This document shows, one piece after another, positions 13,300-25,224 of a DNA stretch of 64,000 bases (positions within the stretch are counted from its first letter, which is position 1; every line of letters starts with the position of its first letter). A program made the position numbers and the translations under genes. Source of the stretch: Sipunculus nudus (taxonomy: Eukaryota; Annelida; Sipuncula; Golfingiida; Sipunculidae); assembly GCA_026874595.1 (NCBI GenBank), contig CM049313.1:64298159-64362158 (forward strand), in the 5' to 3' direction. The notes under the pieces were generated by a model. That model was not told the DNA's origin and ran no database searches. It worked only from the letters and a program-made list of their open reading frames with translations.

Positions 13300-13680
13300 A
13301 GCACATCGCTGGCAGAACCATGTGATCGTTAGGGCATTAATATCTTGTGTATAGTGTTAGTTTTACTGATTATTAATGACACTTGTGACATACAGTGCTT
13401 AAGAAATCACTTTGGTCGCTGGGCACATAAAGCATCACAAGCCAAGTGGAGCTGTTCCGCTCCACAGATTTTGATAGAACCAATATTTTTTAAAGCAGAT
13501 TCTTTTGCTTAAAGCTGTCATTTTCATCAGGCTTTCATTTACGCTTTGGCGATGTCTTTCAAATTTGATTTAGCCCAGAGTGACACATTCTCTATTGCAC
13601 AGGCGCCTATCTCCTGTTGCTGTGCATACATTGACCACATTCAAGTTTTGTTTGATCATCTCAGATGAGAAGGTAAAAAA
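13300..13680. promoter_or_regulatory. Candidate non-coding element with a perfect hairpin
   Basis: This patch has more CpG and G+C than its flanks. It contains a perfect 7-bp stem, GTGGAGC-TGTTCC-GCTCCAC (13447-13466), followed by 'ttacgctttggcgatg' and CACAGGCGCCTATC. There is no open frame across it. Its composition suggests constraint or a regulatory/structured element. The function is unknown and the assignment is inference only. Confidence 0.2.
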
Positions 13681-16600
13681 AAACTTTATCTGGTCTGGTT
13701 ATCTATCTTAAGTAGAAAAATAACCGTTTTTGTAGAGCTACATAACATTATAGTCAGCACGTAATGCTAAAACATGAATCAGATAACAGAGGAAAGTTAA
13801 ACATTTTTGCTTTTTTTTCTTGACCTTTAAGACTGATATACATCTACAGATTAAATATGTCATTTGCAGGTAGTCAATCATGTTAGTATACTCAAGGTGA
13901 AAATCAAGTTCAGTAGACACTGATGCATGTATGCAGTACCTGGAGCATGGCTAAACCATGGGAATCTAAGAATAAACACAGTACAGCTGAACTTATATCT
14001 TCTCACTTCCCACAAGTATTTCAAGTTTTTATCGCTCATTATTTTGCTTCTGCTCGCCTCATTATCTGAATACCTGATACGTGTCAACTGGCAAATGGTT
14101 TTTAAAGCCCAAGGAAACAGGTGGCTTATACTGAATGAACTGTCTCAAATGAACTGATGTTTAACACAGGTCTCTCTGTAAATGACTCCCAATTAAGATT
14201 CAGGCCAGATTTGACAATTTTTTAGTTTATGAAGAATTTGTAGAGCTGATGGCAGGAGGATGGGAAAAAATATTTTTATAGTTTGTACAGACAAATATTG
14301 CCTTTTTTATATATTCAATGCAATGCCACTGCAAGTCAGAAATATTATAGCATTTGATGGGACCGCGCTAGATTGGCTGCTTTATCAAGGTAGTTGCCTT
14401 AGCAAGGTCTGATATAAAGGGCAAAACTGAACAACTGACTGTGAAAAAGTGGTTGTTATTTTGAGGTGGTCACTAACCTGAGGTGGTCCTTAGGCAGGGT
14501 TTCACTGTATTTTGTTACAAAGCTGGCTGACTAATGTTTATTTTACTTACACTTTGTGCCAATGTTGAAAAGCTCAATAGAGATCTCAGAAAACCTAAGA
14601 TATTTTTACACAAGCATATTTTTCTCTGATTTACAAGGATTATTACTTTTAGTCTGAATATATTTATTAAACCATCATTTTCATTTTGACTGCTCAATCA
14701 CAATCATATATTTTAAACATAAATTTAAACGAACATCCGGGAAAATATCTGCCTGAAGTACTTCTTATCAATTTAAGTAATTTTCTGACAAATAAGGAAT
14801 ATATAGGTGTCATTAAAAAATTTATATGTGAATGTGTGTACTCTTAAACTTTGAAATAAGCTAATGTTCTTTTCAGCAGGGAGAAAGATTTACTGGAAAT
14901 ATTACAACGTTTGAGTCAATCACTACATATTCATATTTATATAAATTCATATTCTTATTTACTTAGTATAATATTTACCTCTGACTGATCTGAACTGGTG
15001 TACATGTTTTATTTTGGAGAATGTTTGCCAACCACACTCTGGGTACATCAGTAATATATACACATACACAAAACGACTGAAGTCAAGAGTTAAAAAAAAA
15101 TGTTGTGCATGCATGGTACCACTTGAAGAAAGACAATAATTATACCCAATCAAGGCAGAGTGAAAACAGAAACCTGAATGTGTGACTTGATCTGTGGTGG
15201 TGTCAGATGTCCAAACAAATGGGTGGGAACTCCCGACATGGGAGGAGCCAGGCTATGACAGATACAAATAGAGGTAAATATAAAGACCATGTGTTGTGAA
15301 AACCACAAAATTTAGGCCAAAAATTAAAAAAAAAGGTGCTCTCTGGAAAAGTGTTACATATAAGCATATCACCCAATACATGAAACTGCTACATAACACT
15401 AGCTAGACAAGGTACTATATTTATAATATTCTAATAATAAATATTTAATTTCTTTCAGTGAAAATGATAGTGCTATAATACTAGTTGTTAAAGTAGCATA
15501 TCAATTAACATACATAATATCAGGGATATTCACAAAACTCTTGTGGATAAAGTAACAAATATCAACCATTTTTTTACAAATGATAGTGATATAAAATGAG
15601 CTGGAAACATTAACATATCAACCAATTTCTCTTTGCAAAAGGGGCATACAAGACTTGTTGAATACAGGAACATCTACACATACATTAAGCTGTGTTTCCC
15701 TGTGCAGGTATATGCATGAAAAATCCCTATATGATTTTTAACTGGAGTGTATCCATGTGTCCATCCAATTTATGCTACAGGAGTGATTTTCACACAGGGT
15801 TTGCGTTAACTCAGGAATTTGGGGTAAAATGACATCTATTCACCATCTTTGTTTTTGGAAGCTAGCACTGCGGAGTTCCACTGTACAATTATATACCGGT
15901 AAGTCTGCCAGTTAATGCATATATATGTGCACATGAAAACACACACCTACTTTTATCACACATACAGTTAGATATACATACATGATATGCACACATGAAA
16001 ACATAGTCACATGAAACTAGCTGGATAGAGTAATATATTAATAATATGATACTTCAATAAATACTGATTTCTGTCAACTAGTTTTATTGTTTAGTTCCTA
16101 ACCTTAATGCAATGATCACAAGCCAATGTTTCATTTAAGGGTGCATCCAAGGCAGAGAATCCTTCATTTAAAATCAACCCAAAATTAAAATCTTTAAAAT
16201 TAATATTAGACCCATAAAGTATATACCAGTTTAAATCTAGTGGAAAGTTCTTTCAGATAGTCTATATATTTATGAAATTCACATTCATCTTTATGTGATA
16301 TGTCAATATTTGTTTTAATTTTATTTTTTTTTTAAAGTACATCATTTAAGCACCCGGCCAATATACAAAAGTTGACTAATACACAACAATATCTCAAAAA
16401 TATTTTTTTTTCTGCCATGTTGAATTTTTAATTATTTCATGCTAAACCTGGCAATATTTTGGTACATTTATGTTAAACTACCTCTCAGGATATATCTCCC
16501 AACATATTTTTATTTGACGTGTGAAAAATGACATATTACCAGTACACAACATTGCATACATATTACAAGTTTTAATTCTGAATTTGTGTATGGTTGCTCA

Positions 16601-17388
16601 TATGGGGATTTAACAAGATGATGCAATCAATCTAAAATTGTGCAACAAGTAAAATATTGGATTCTTGATAAAAAAAAAAAAAAATCTGGATCAGACCCTG
16701 TAAAATCACCAATGAGGCCTGGTACTCTATACATAATTTTGCAGCTGCTCTCTGCCTTAGAATTTACGAATATTTATAAGTATTTTAAAGTCACCAGAGA
16801 AAAAGATATTTTTCATTTGGTGTATACATCTTGGGTCTGTGGTACAAACATTATATGTCCTAAAGAATGATTTTAGTGGTATACTGTCCTAAATAAGCTG
16901 TCTTTTAAAATCTCATATACTAGTGTCAGGGTATCAGGGTACACTCAATTTACTCTGAAACATAATTTGTGCCATTAATAACATTTTGAGACAGGTACAC
17001 CATTTAAATAACCAAATCATTTGTATTGACTAATTTCCCACAAAATAAATCTAGTTTATAGCTTTCAAAATGGTCAATTAGCTTTTAGGAGATGATATCA
17101 TGCGTGAACTATTGATATCAGACTTCAGACAGAATTTGTATTGAGGTACATTTAACCTCAGTTAGCAGCCCTATGAAAAGTCCATTAGTGTCTATGGTTC
17201 ACCTACCTTTAAGGAATGTACCCTGCATGATGTACTGATGGATCTATTCTTATGAAGGTGAGTACAACCAATATATATAAATCTGTTGCAAAAAAACAAA
17301 ACATCATAAGTGTCAAATGAAACATCCTAAATCTTTGATATTTTCATGGAAGAGGTCAATGAGCCACCAGCCCCCTCCCTCCCTTTTT
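13681..17388. other. AT-rich non-coding stretch
   Basis: Long AT-rich region without recognisable genes or tandem arrays apart from homopolymer A/T tracts. A G+C-richer spot at 15183-15272 ends at a possible donor (GAG|GTAAAT) but lacks a convincing acceptor or family similarity. Confidence 0.4.
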
Positions 17389-17408
17389 CTCTCTCTCTCT
17401 CTCTCTCT
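17389..17408. repeat. (CT)n microsatellite
   Basis: Ten CT dinucleotides following CCCTCCCTCCCTTTTT. Confidence 0.95.
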
Positions 17409-17963
17409 AGCTCATACAAAAACTGAAAAATAATTCCAGTAAACATAGCAATTCTACACCGCCTCCCCCACATGAACACACACACAAGTGTTCCTCTTGT
17501 TAATGACACAAACCTATTGCTTGAGTTCTTTTAAAGCCCCCTTTTTTTAAGTTTTTCTTCAACACCTTTACTTATTTATTAATTTTTCAGACACAAGTCA
17601 ATTGATTATGTGTATCCCTTAAGAAGCCAAAACAATACAACATGTCATTTTTTTAAGAAGATGTACCAATGATTAATGGTAACCATCTCTTTCCCTGGCT
17701 AAGTACAGCTGTACTGGTACACCTAATTTGCTGGAAAAGGTGTGTTGGGCACCACAGGACTTCCAGTAAACCACATGTAGGTTTTTATGTGTACACACAC
17801 ACATGCAACATACACAATAATTAAAACTGAAAATGAAAGACAGGAGAACTGCACAGAGTTTCAAAGTTAAGTATGCATTAAATCTTTTAAATTAAAAATA
17901 TTTCATATACTACTGATTAATTTTTTTTGTTACTAAATTGATTTAATCAAGAGTCAGATCCCT

Positions 17964-17990
17964 CCCCCCCCCCCCCCCACACACACACAC
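17964..17990. repeat. C15 homopolymer followed by (AC)n
   Basis: Fifteen C residues run directly into ACACACACACAC. Confidence 0.9.
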
Positions 17991-18360
17991 AGTCACACAC
18001 TTAATCTAAACACACATACTGCACTGCCGCAAGAAACTTTGAAGATGACAAATGGTGGTTTCATTGTAGTGCTGGAATACTGGGACTACAGCAGCCCTGG
18101 GGTTGAACTGTCAGCCTATCAGGAGTAGTGTCTGCCAGTGGATGACTGGCAGAAGGGGGAGTGTTGTGTTTCTGCGGCTGACCTCTGTGATAACCTTAGC
18201 ACATCTGACACCCTTTAAAGCCTTTTACACTTCAGCATTTGACTGCTGTACATCAATCATGCAGCAGCCTCACTGGCTCCCTCTGGTGGAGATCCAGTGA
18301 TCAAGTTTCTCATCTCCAGTGATCACGTTTCCCAACCACCTATATTTTATTATTGTTTAA
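17991..18360. other. Short unique stretch before the 40-bp array
   Basis: G+C-richer sequence around 18050-18300 with a 65-codon plus-strand ORF (18103-18300). I see no splice context, domain or family similarity, so it is not called as a gene. Confidence 0.35.
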
Positions 18361-19645
18361 AATGGCCTGTGTTATATGATAACTCTCTATCAGTTAAAAC
18401 TGATGCTCAGGTTGCATAATTACCCTTTATTGGTTACAATTACTTGGGTTGTATGATAACCTTCTATTGGTAAAACGGAATGTTTATAGGTTGTATGATA
18501 AACACCAATTGGATAAAATGATTGCTTAGATTTAATGAAAACCTCTGTTGGTTAAAAGGCTGCTTGAGTGTACGATTATCCTCTCTATTGGTTACAATGA
18601 ATGCTTAGGTTGAATGATAACCACCTATTGGTTAAAATGAATCCTTGGATAAAATGAAAGCATGTATCTTAACCCTCTTTTGGTTAAAATGAATGCCTAT
18701 AGGTTGTATGATAAACCTCTTTTGGAAAAAAATGAATGCTTAGGCTGTATGATATCCCTCTTTTGGTTAAAATGAATTATTAGACTGTATGATAACCCTC
18801 TTTTGGTTAAAATATATGCTTAGGTTGTATGATATCCCTCTTTTGGTTAAAATGAATGCTTAGGTTGTATGATATCCCTCTTTTGGTTAAAATATATGCT
18901 TAGGTTGTATGATATCCCTCTTTAGGTTAAAATGAATACTTAGATTGTATGATATCCCTCTTTTGTTTAAATTTATGCTTAGGTTGTATGATATCCCTCT
19001 TTTGGTTAAAATAAATGTTTAGGTTGTATGATATCCCTCTTTTGGTTAAAATATATGCTTAGGTTGTATGATATCCCTCTTTTGGTTAAAATAAATGTTT
19101 AGGTTGTATGATATCCCTCTTTTGGTTAAAATAAAGGCTTAAGTTGTATGATATCCCTCTTTTGGTTAAAATGAATGCTTAGGTTGTATGATAACCCTCT
19201 TTTGGTTAAAATGAATGTTTAGACTGTATGATAGCCCTCTTTTGGTTAAAATGAATGCTTAGGTTGTATGATAACCCTCTTTTGGTTAAAATGAATACTT
19301 AGGTTGTATGATATCCCTCTTTAGGTTAAAATAAATGCTTAGGTTATATGATATCCCTCTTTTGGTTAAAATATATGCTTAGGTTGTATGATAACCCTCT
19401 TTTGGTTAAAATGAATGTTTAGACTGTATGATAGCCCTCTTTTGGTTAAAATGAATGCTTAGGTTGTATGATAACCCTCTTTTGGTTAAAATGAATGCTT
19501 AGGTTGTATGATAACCCTCTTTTGGTTAAAATTAATGCTTAGGTTGTATGATAACCCTCTTTTGGTTAAATGACTGCTTGGGTTGCATGATATCCCTCTT
19601 TTGGTTGAATGACTGCTTAGGTTGTATGATAACCCTCTTCAATGA
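18361..19645. repeat. 40-bp tandem array, about 31 copies
   Basis: The unit contains TTAGGTTGTATGATAACCCT and CTTTTGGTTAAAATGAATGC. The first ~400 bp is strongly diverged and 18750-19560 is homogeneous. GATAACCC and GATATCCC versions are interspersed, and AATGAATG alternates with AATATATG in parts, suggesting two-unit (80-bp) blocks. The last copies shorten and then stop. Confidence 0.95.
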
Positions 19646-21045
19646 TTGCTTCATTCGTTTAGATTGGGACACAGAACAGGCCAGCAATAAGAAGTGCAAG
19701 CTATAGATCCAAGGATACTCAGCTCAGGAAAGAAATTATAACCATTATGGCATAAAACTGGACTGTTTTATGGCATTTGATGGAGTGGCCACAGCCTCAG
19801 GGTACACCCTGGGTACTAAGTATGTGGTAAATGCCTGAGGGTAAACTCAAGAGTGCAGGGCATAATGGCAGGAGCATATCCCAGTAAGGGGGGGGGGGGG
19901 GGGAGTAGGTGTACTGAAGAAACAATTTTGCAGTGTTTATCACCCACAATTTGTTCACATTTTCCCAAGATTTGTTGCCTTATTCTTTACATATAAGCAA
20001 GATTTAACACCTATATGCCTGAGGCAAATAAAATACTGTGTGGGTGAGTGCCCTTGTGTCGTGTTTGCACTCTCCCCTGAATTTTTTTATCAGGCCATGA
20101 ACTTGGCATGAATTTAACAATCCATAAAAACACAGAGAAAATCATAATAATTTTGACAAGAGCATCATATAAGGTTTCACTGGGCAGTGTTAAGAGAGTC
20201 CCTTTTCTTTAGTGAAATCCAGAGGATGAAAAACTAAAAACTCAGGAAACCTGTCTCACTTTAAACCTGTCTGACTAAATGGAGAAGGTATGGTTTAACC
20301 AGGCCTTTACTTTGTATGAATCAGTTAAAATAAGTCCATTTTGAGAAATTCTTGTGTGTTTTTTTTTGTGAGGACAGTGATTATTTTAATAAACTGAATT
20401 CTGGGCAAAGGCTATTTTTTTTAACTAAAGTCAATTAGTCTATAATAACATATATATAAGTCCCTATGTTAAACAAAAAAGCCCTCACTTCCCTGAATGG
20501 TCAGTGCCTGTGGGGAAGGAGTGCAGATCAACTCCAGGGAAGTAATACAGATCATTGTGCTGTGCTAATATACAAGGAGTCTGCATCACCTCTGACAGTG
20601 CTGATCTAAACCTATGCTACAGTAATCATTTAACATATCCTTACTGCCAGGCAGGGTACTAGTATACACACACCTTAACTGAAGCCACATATAGCTCAGC
20701 ATTGGGGCCAGGCTGGTCAAATCACATCAAGTGTCAGAAGTAAAAAGCCAGTGACTGGTATGGTGTTGTGAGTTAACTTGAACAGGCAGGTAAATTCTTC
20801 AACTGGAACTACTTGTCACTGCAATGCATTACATCTCTTCAGAGCCTTGACTGAGGGTGCACTCCTATATATATATTTCATTTATAGGCACTCGTAAATA
20901 CTGTGGTGGCCTTTATGTTCCTGAGGGTTTCAAAATTATTTAGAAAATAAAATTTGTGAATAAGAGGCCCCCTCACTGAAGGCAATCCAAGACCGATATT
21001 ACAATTAAATAATAATTGAACATATAAATGTTACTGTTAACATAG
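19646..21045. other. AT-rich unique stretch with a G16 run
   Basis: Contains a 16-G homopolymer at 19888-19903. There is no credible exon; the G+C-richer patch at 20480-20600 has no ORF of note. Confidence 0.45.
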
Positions 21046-21251
21046 TAGAAGCGGATCCAAGGGGGGAGGGGGGGTCCAGGGGGTCCGGACCCCCCCCTTT
21101 TTCACCCGAAGCAACCTTTTTTAAAGAGTTTTAGACGAAATTTTGCGACATGAACCCCCCTTTTTCGGACCTGATGACCTTTTTTTTAGGAATTTCATTA
21201 GTCCTCCTGGGTTTGATCCCCCCTTTTCCTAAATCCTGGATCCGCCCCTGC
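21046..21251. mobile_element. Short hAT-like MITE (~206 bp)
   Basis: The ends are imperfect inverted repeats: left TAGAAGCGGATCCAAGG and right CCTGGATCCGCCCCTGC, which reads GCAGGGGCGGATCCAGG on the other strand. TAACATAG (21038-21045) precedes it and TAAGATAG (21252-21259) follows, a 7/8 match consistent with the 8-bp target duplications of hAT elements. The inside is G/C-tract rich (GGGTCCGGACCCCCCC) and has no ORF. Diverged relatives of its core occur at 42530-42690. Confidence 0.6.
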
Positions 21252-23279
21252 TAAGATAGTTATCATAAATAAACATCATAAAATTATTTGCCAACAATAA
21301 ACAGGTTTCTTCTTATTCAATAATGACATTGGTCCCTGTCCAATTTTTTTTTCGATTTTGTGAACATATTACTTTGTATAATTTATTTATAAAATGATGG
21401 ATATACTGTGTGTAGGTTATATTGTATGCTGAGATCATGAAAAATTGAACCCTTGTGAAACAGCGAAAAGGTTAAAATCGCGAAATTTTAACCTTGTGAA
21501 TATGAAGCCAACCACAGTATTTGTAGTATAGTTACACCAATGGGAGCTATTTTAATTTTGTTAATTATCAATGCATGGGGTTATCAGTCTAACAGTTGTC
21601 GCACACTGTATATGTTAGTGGTCAGTGGCTGGACACGGACTCACAAAGAGATGAGTTATAAGATTCCAGGCAGCCGATAGCTATGTTTCCCCGACATGGA
21701 AATAAAGCTATTTACATCAAACTGCATCATCAGCATGACATGATCCCTGAAGAAAGAGAGGGCTACTATATAGCAAGTGCCCTACTACATTATGTCTTAG
21801 GTATGTATATCAAGAATCACACACATTTTTATATTAACAAAAAAGTATTTACTATAGCAGCGTATATACAGAAATGCTTACTTACATGTCATGGGCTTCT
21901 CATTTGCAGGTATACTTTTCAGTATTTTGCAAAGGTTGCGGATTTTGTGATTTCATCATAAAATTATCTATAAACAGAGTATATACATAGTTATATGAAC
22001 TATTTAATATTTGCAAAATATCTTTGCATTTTTACAAGGACCCAATGAAACACTGAACAAGTGAAAATTTATGTTTTCATTTTAGGCAATTAATATAAAA
22101 GATATGATATTATCTATTTTATAAAACAACTTTTTGCCTTTTCCATATTCAACACTACACTATGATGCATGCTTAATGTACATCAGATATGATATAATTG
22201 ATTATTCACCTGTGTAAATGGGTTGTTTTATTCACAAAAGGTTCAATTTAGTGATAATTAAATTCCCTTCGCAAATATTGCAAATCTGATACCCTGTTAA
22301 AATAAGCAAAAACAGTATTTAACTTCTATTAGAACAAACTGTAACAGAAATATGCCATACAGAGAATACCAAAACTAAAATTTATGTTAGTAGTTGTTCA
22401 TTTATTGTATAATTAATTCATCCCCTTGTTTAAGGGTGGTTTTGATTAATAATTTTGAGATATCCTCTTTCATATGAAAAGCTTATGGATAAACAGAGTT
22501 TATCACTATGACTCCCCCTTTTAAACCATTTATCACCGGACCAAATGATATTCATTTGACATATATTATTAACAGTTGATCTGTCTAAGAGTTGTGCAAT
22601 TAAGTTTTATATGACAGTTGAAATTGAAACCTTCCTGAACAGTCTTCAACCTTATCAATCACAAATAAAACATATTAAGGTGGGAAGACAATATCATTTC
22701 AATCACACCTGACATGTTACCTGGGATTAGATATAAGTCCAGACTTTTTAAATGTTAACTACCATATAAAAAGTTTACAGACAGACATAGAGAGCTGATC
22801 ACTGTCTTCCCTACCAGAAGCAAAGCTGTTGGAAAGGGTGGGTGGGGGGGGGGGGGGGGAATCCTGAACAAATTTCGCAAGAATATTTTAAAACTTCACA
22901 AAGTCAGATTCACATATAAAAACTTTCTCATGGTCAGTAATAACCTATTAGAACATTCTCCTGTAGAGACTGACTAATCAAATTTGGTGATATAGTAAAG
23001 TACAACTTGATACATCAGGCATCATCTGAAGGTAATACTAACAGCAACAAGGGAAGCAGCTGGACTCTTTTATAAGGACAACAAAAACACACAGCAGTTT
23101 CTAATGGTGGGCAGGACCCCTGTGTCCTTACTATAGTATACACCCGGCATTCCCACAGTTGACAAACATGGTCCTTTTGAAAAGACTGGGCTTAATCCAT
23201 GGTTCTGCTTTATTCCACAGAGCCTCAATTCTCTATTTAACACTTGAATTCTCCATGCATAGCTCAGCAAGCAGTGTCT
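21252..23279. other. AT-rich stretch with one weak exon-like segment
   Basis: From 21683 a plus-strand frame (MFPRHGNKAIYIKLHH...) reads to a possible donor AG|GTATGT near 21800. A possible acceptor (CCAG) lies at about 21669. No partner exon was found. A G16 run lies at 22844-22859. Otherwise nothing is recognised. Confidence 0.3.
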
Positions 23280-23545
23280 ATGAGCGCTGGATTCTCTTTC
23301 CACTCAGTTGAGTCGTAAAAATGATCTCTTTCATGCCGCAATCACAAGGTTTGGCACACCGGGAGAATCGTCGGAGGTTTCTGAAGCAGCAGGTATGCTG
23401 ACCTGTCTGTGTAATCACCACAGACGTACAATGAAGTCAGCTTTCCCTGTAATTTGTATTCACGGCTCAGGGTCGCTTCATTACGCTCACACATTCTGCC
23501 GTGAGGAACAGGGAGATGAAAACATGTTATTATCGTCCTTGCTTT
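23280..23545. promoter_or_regulatory. CpG-rich patch, possible promoter or first exon
   Basis: I count about 12 CpG dinucleotides in 255 bp, against very few in the surrounding kilobases. Frames are open on both strands (plus 23308-23589; minus 23070-23303 adjoining). A possible donor CAGCAG|GTATGC lies near 23391. In invertebrates with gene-body methylation, CpG-rich unmethylated patches often mark promoters. No transcript or family evidence is visible here. Confidence 0.25.
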
Positions 23546-23835
23546 TATGTAATGGTACCTGGACTAGTTTCAGGCCTCACCTGCCCTGACCACTGTATAT
23601 TAAAGTTTAAAGGTTGCTGACAGGATCCTGTATTTGTATTAGAGACATACACGAATCCCAACCCATTCTGATGTTGTCTGTATATGATTCCATAAAAATA
23701 ACTGAAATCAAAACTTATATACATTTACAGTTATATCTAATAAACGGAAATAGTTTGTTGTACACTGCATGAAAACTTAAGGATACTGATAGAGGTGCTA
23801 CTGCAACAAACACATGACTATCAGAGGGTATCTAA

Positions 23836-24000
23836 CAGAACAGAACAGAACAAAGTTTATTCAGGAAAACGAGGCCTCAGGTCCAAGTTCCTATATGCAC
23901 ATGGTACATATGTATTGTCAACCAAAACATTCAATATCAAGCAACAAACTACATTACAAATACAAACTAAGCAATAAAATAAACTCTAAATAGTAATCAA
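23836..24000 (-). mobile_element. Possible 3' end of a LINE-like element
   Basis: Read on the minus strand the segment carries GGCCTCGTTTTCCTGAATAA and then CTTTGTTCTGTTCTGTTC. A short tandem 3' tail of the TGTTC type after a conserved block is a layout seen in CR1/L2-type non-LTR elements. No reverse transcriptase sequence is present, so this rests on the terminal pattern alone. Confidence 0.25.
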
Positions 24001-24684
24001 AATATTATAAATATCAAAAGGAAAGACAAATGTGAAAAAAATAAATAATTTAATTGATAAATAATCAAATTAATAAAACATAAATGAAAAATGAATGAAA
24101 AAATAAAGTAAATCTCAATAATATGCAAATGAAACATATACTAATACAGCTAGAATTTCATACAATACACTCACATCCATAGTGGGTACCTATCAAATAT
24201 ATTTATAATTATATAATCAAAAATCTTTCAAGCTCTGAGGTATTTTCACGTAGGTCTATCTGTTTGTTTGTTTATTTTCTGTAAGCAGGATTATGTCAAG
24301 ACTGCAATTTCACTCAAAACTTATTTGAACAGATGGGATTTGGGCTTATAAAGGGAGACCCCATTTTACTTTAAGGGAGATCTGGATAAAGCTGCAGCTT
24401 TGGTAGATTTGCATTGCCTTAATTGGTAGAGGTTCGCCCGCTACAGAATGTCAGTCTAGTTGAACATGTATTTAACAAGGTGGATAGGTGGTAAAAGTGC
24501 ATTTTTCTTTAAAGGTTCATATTCCTTGCAATAATACCAATATGTGTATCATCTCACATTCTTAGCTCATTTTGGCTGTATTTATACAAAGTTTGTCAGC
24601 AAAACCATCCTGGCACATGTGGTTAATATCTCCAGTGTACCTGTTTTATATGTTGTTATTGTTCAGTGTGCGAGTTAACAGTCC

Positions 24685-24748
24685 CAGGGGCGTAGCCAGG
24701 ATTTACGAAAGGGGGCTGCAGGAATACCTGCTGGGCAAAAAGTTCAAT

Positions 24749-24779
<31 letters not shown>

Positions 24780-25218
24780 TATAGATTCTGCAAAGAATCA
24801 ACTCAGAATTTCAATATTCTTATAAAGTTAATACACAAAACAAGAGAAAAAATTGCCAGAGCATTGAGAAAATTTGATAGAAAATTTGAGAATGGGTGAA
24901 AAAGATTCAATTATTACAATTAACTCATTAATTATTTATTTGAAATCCATGATTTCTTATCTCCAGTCTCTTAGTAATCTCATGACAGATTACAAAATAA
25001 TGTCCTCTGGACAGATCTCTGAGTAAACATTATTGCAAATGATAGTGTGCAGTAATGAAAATTGACTGGTATTTCCATGTTTTATTTTAATTACTGTTGT
25101 GCTATATTTTTTCCAGAATCTAGTTATTTAAACTTTATTAAATTTAAACAATATTATATGCAAAGTTGGATGGGAAGAGGGGGCGTGGCCCCTGCAGCAC
25201 CCTCCTGGATACGCCTCT
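24685..25218. mobile_element. hAT-like MITE (~534 bp) containing a (TA)n tract
   Basis: The left end CAGGGGCGTAGCCAGGA and the right end (other strand AGAGGCGTATCCAGGAG) form an imperfect terminal inverted repeat. CAGTCC flanks it on both sides (24679-24684 and 25219-25224). A (TA)n tract lies at about 24747-24784. Subterminal GGGGGC / GGGGGCGTGGCCCC tracts match those of the 21.05-kb element. No transposase ORF, so non-autonomous. Confidence 0.6.
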
Positions 25219-25224
25219 CAGTCC

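Noticed and set aside
15183-15272. Tryptophan-rich exon-like segment (GWELPTWEEPGYDRY) before a possible donor
   Set aside because: That frame ends in a stop before the donor, and the acceptor has no pyrimidine tract.
21683-21800. Possible first exon starting MFPRHGNK and ending at AG|GTATGT
   Set aside because: No partner exon was found within several kilobases and no family is recognised; kept only as a note.
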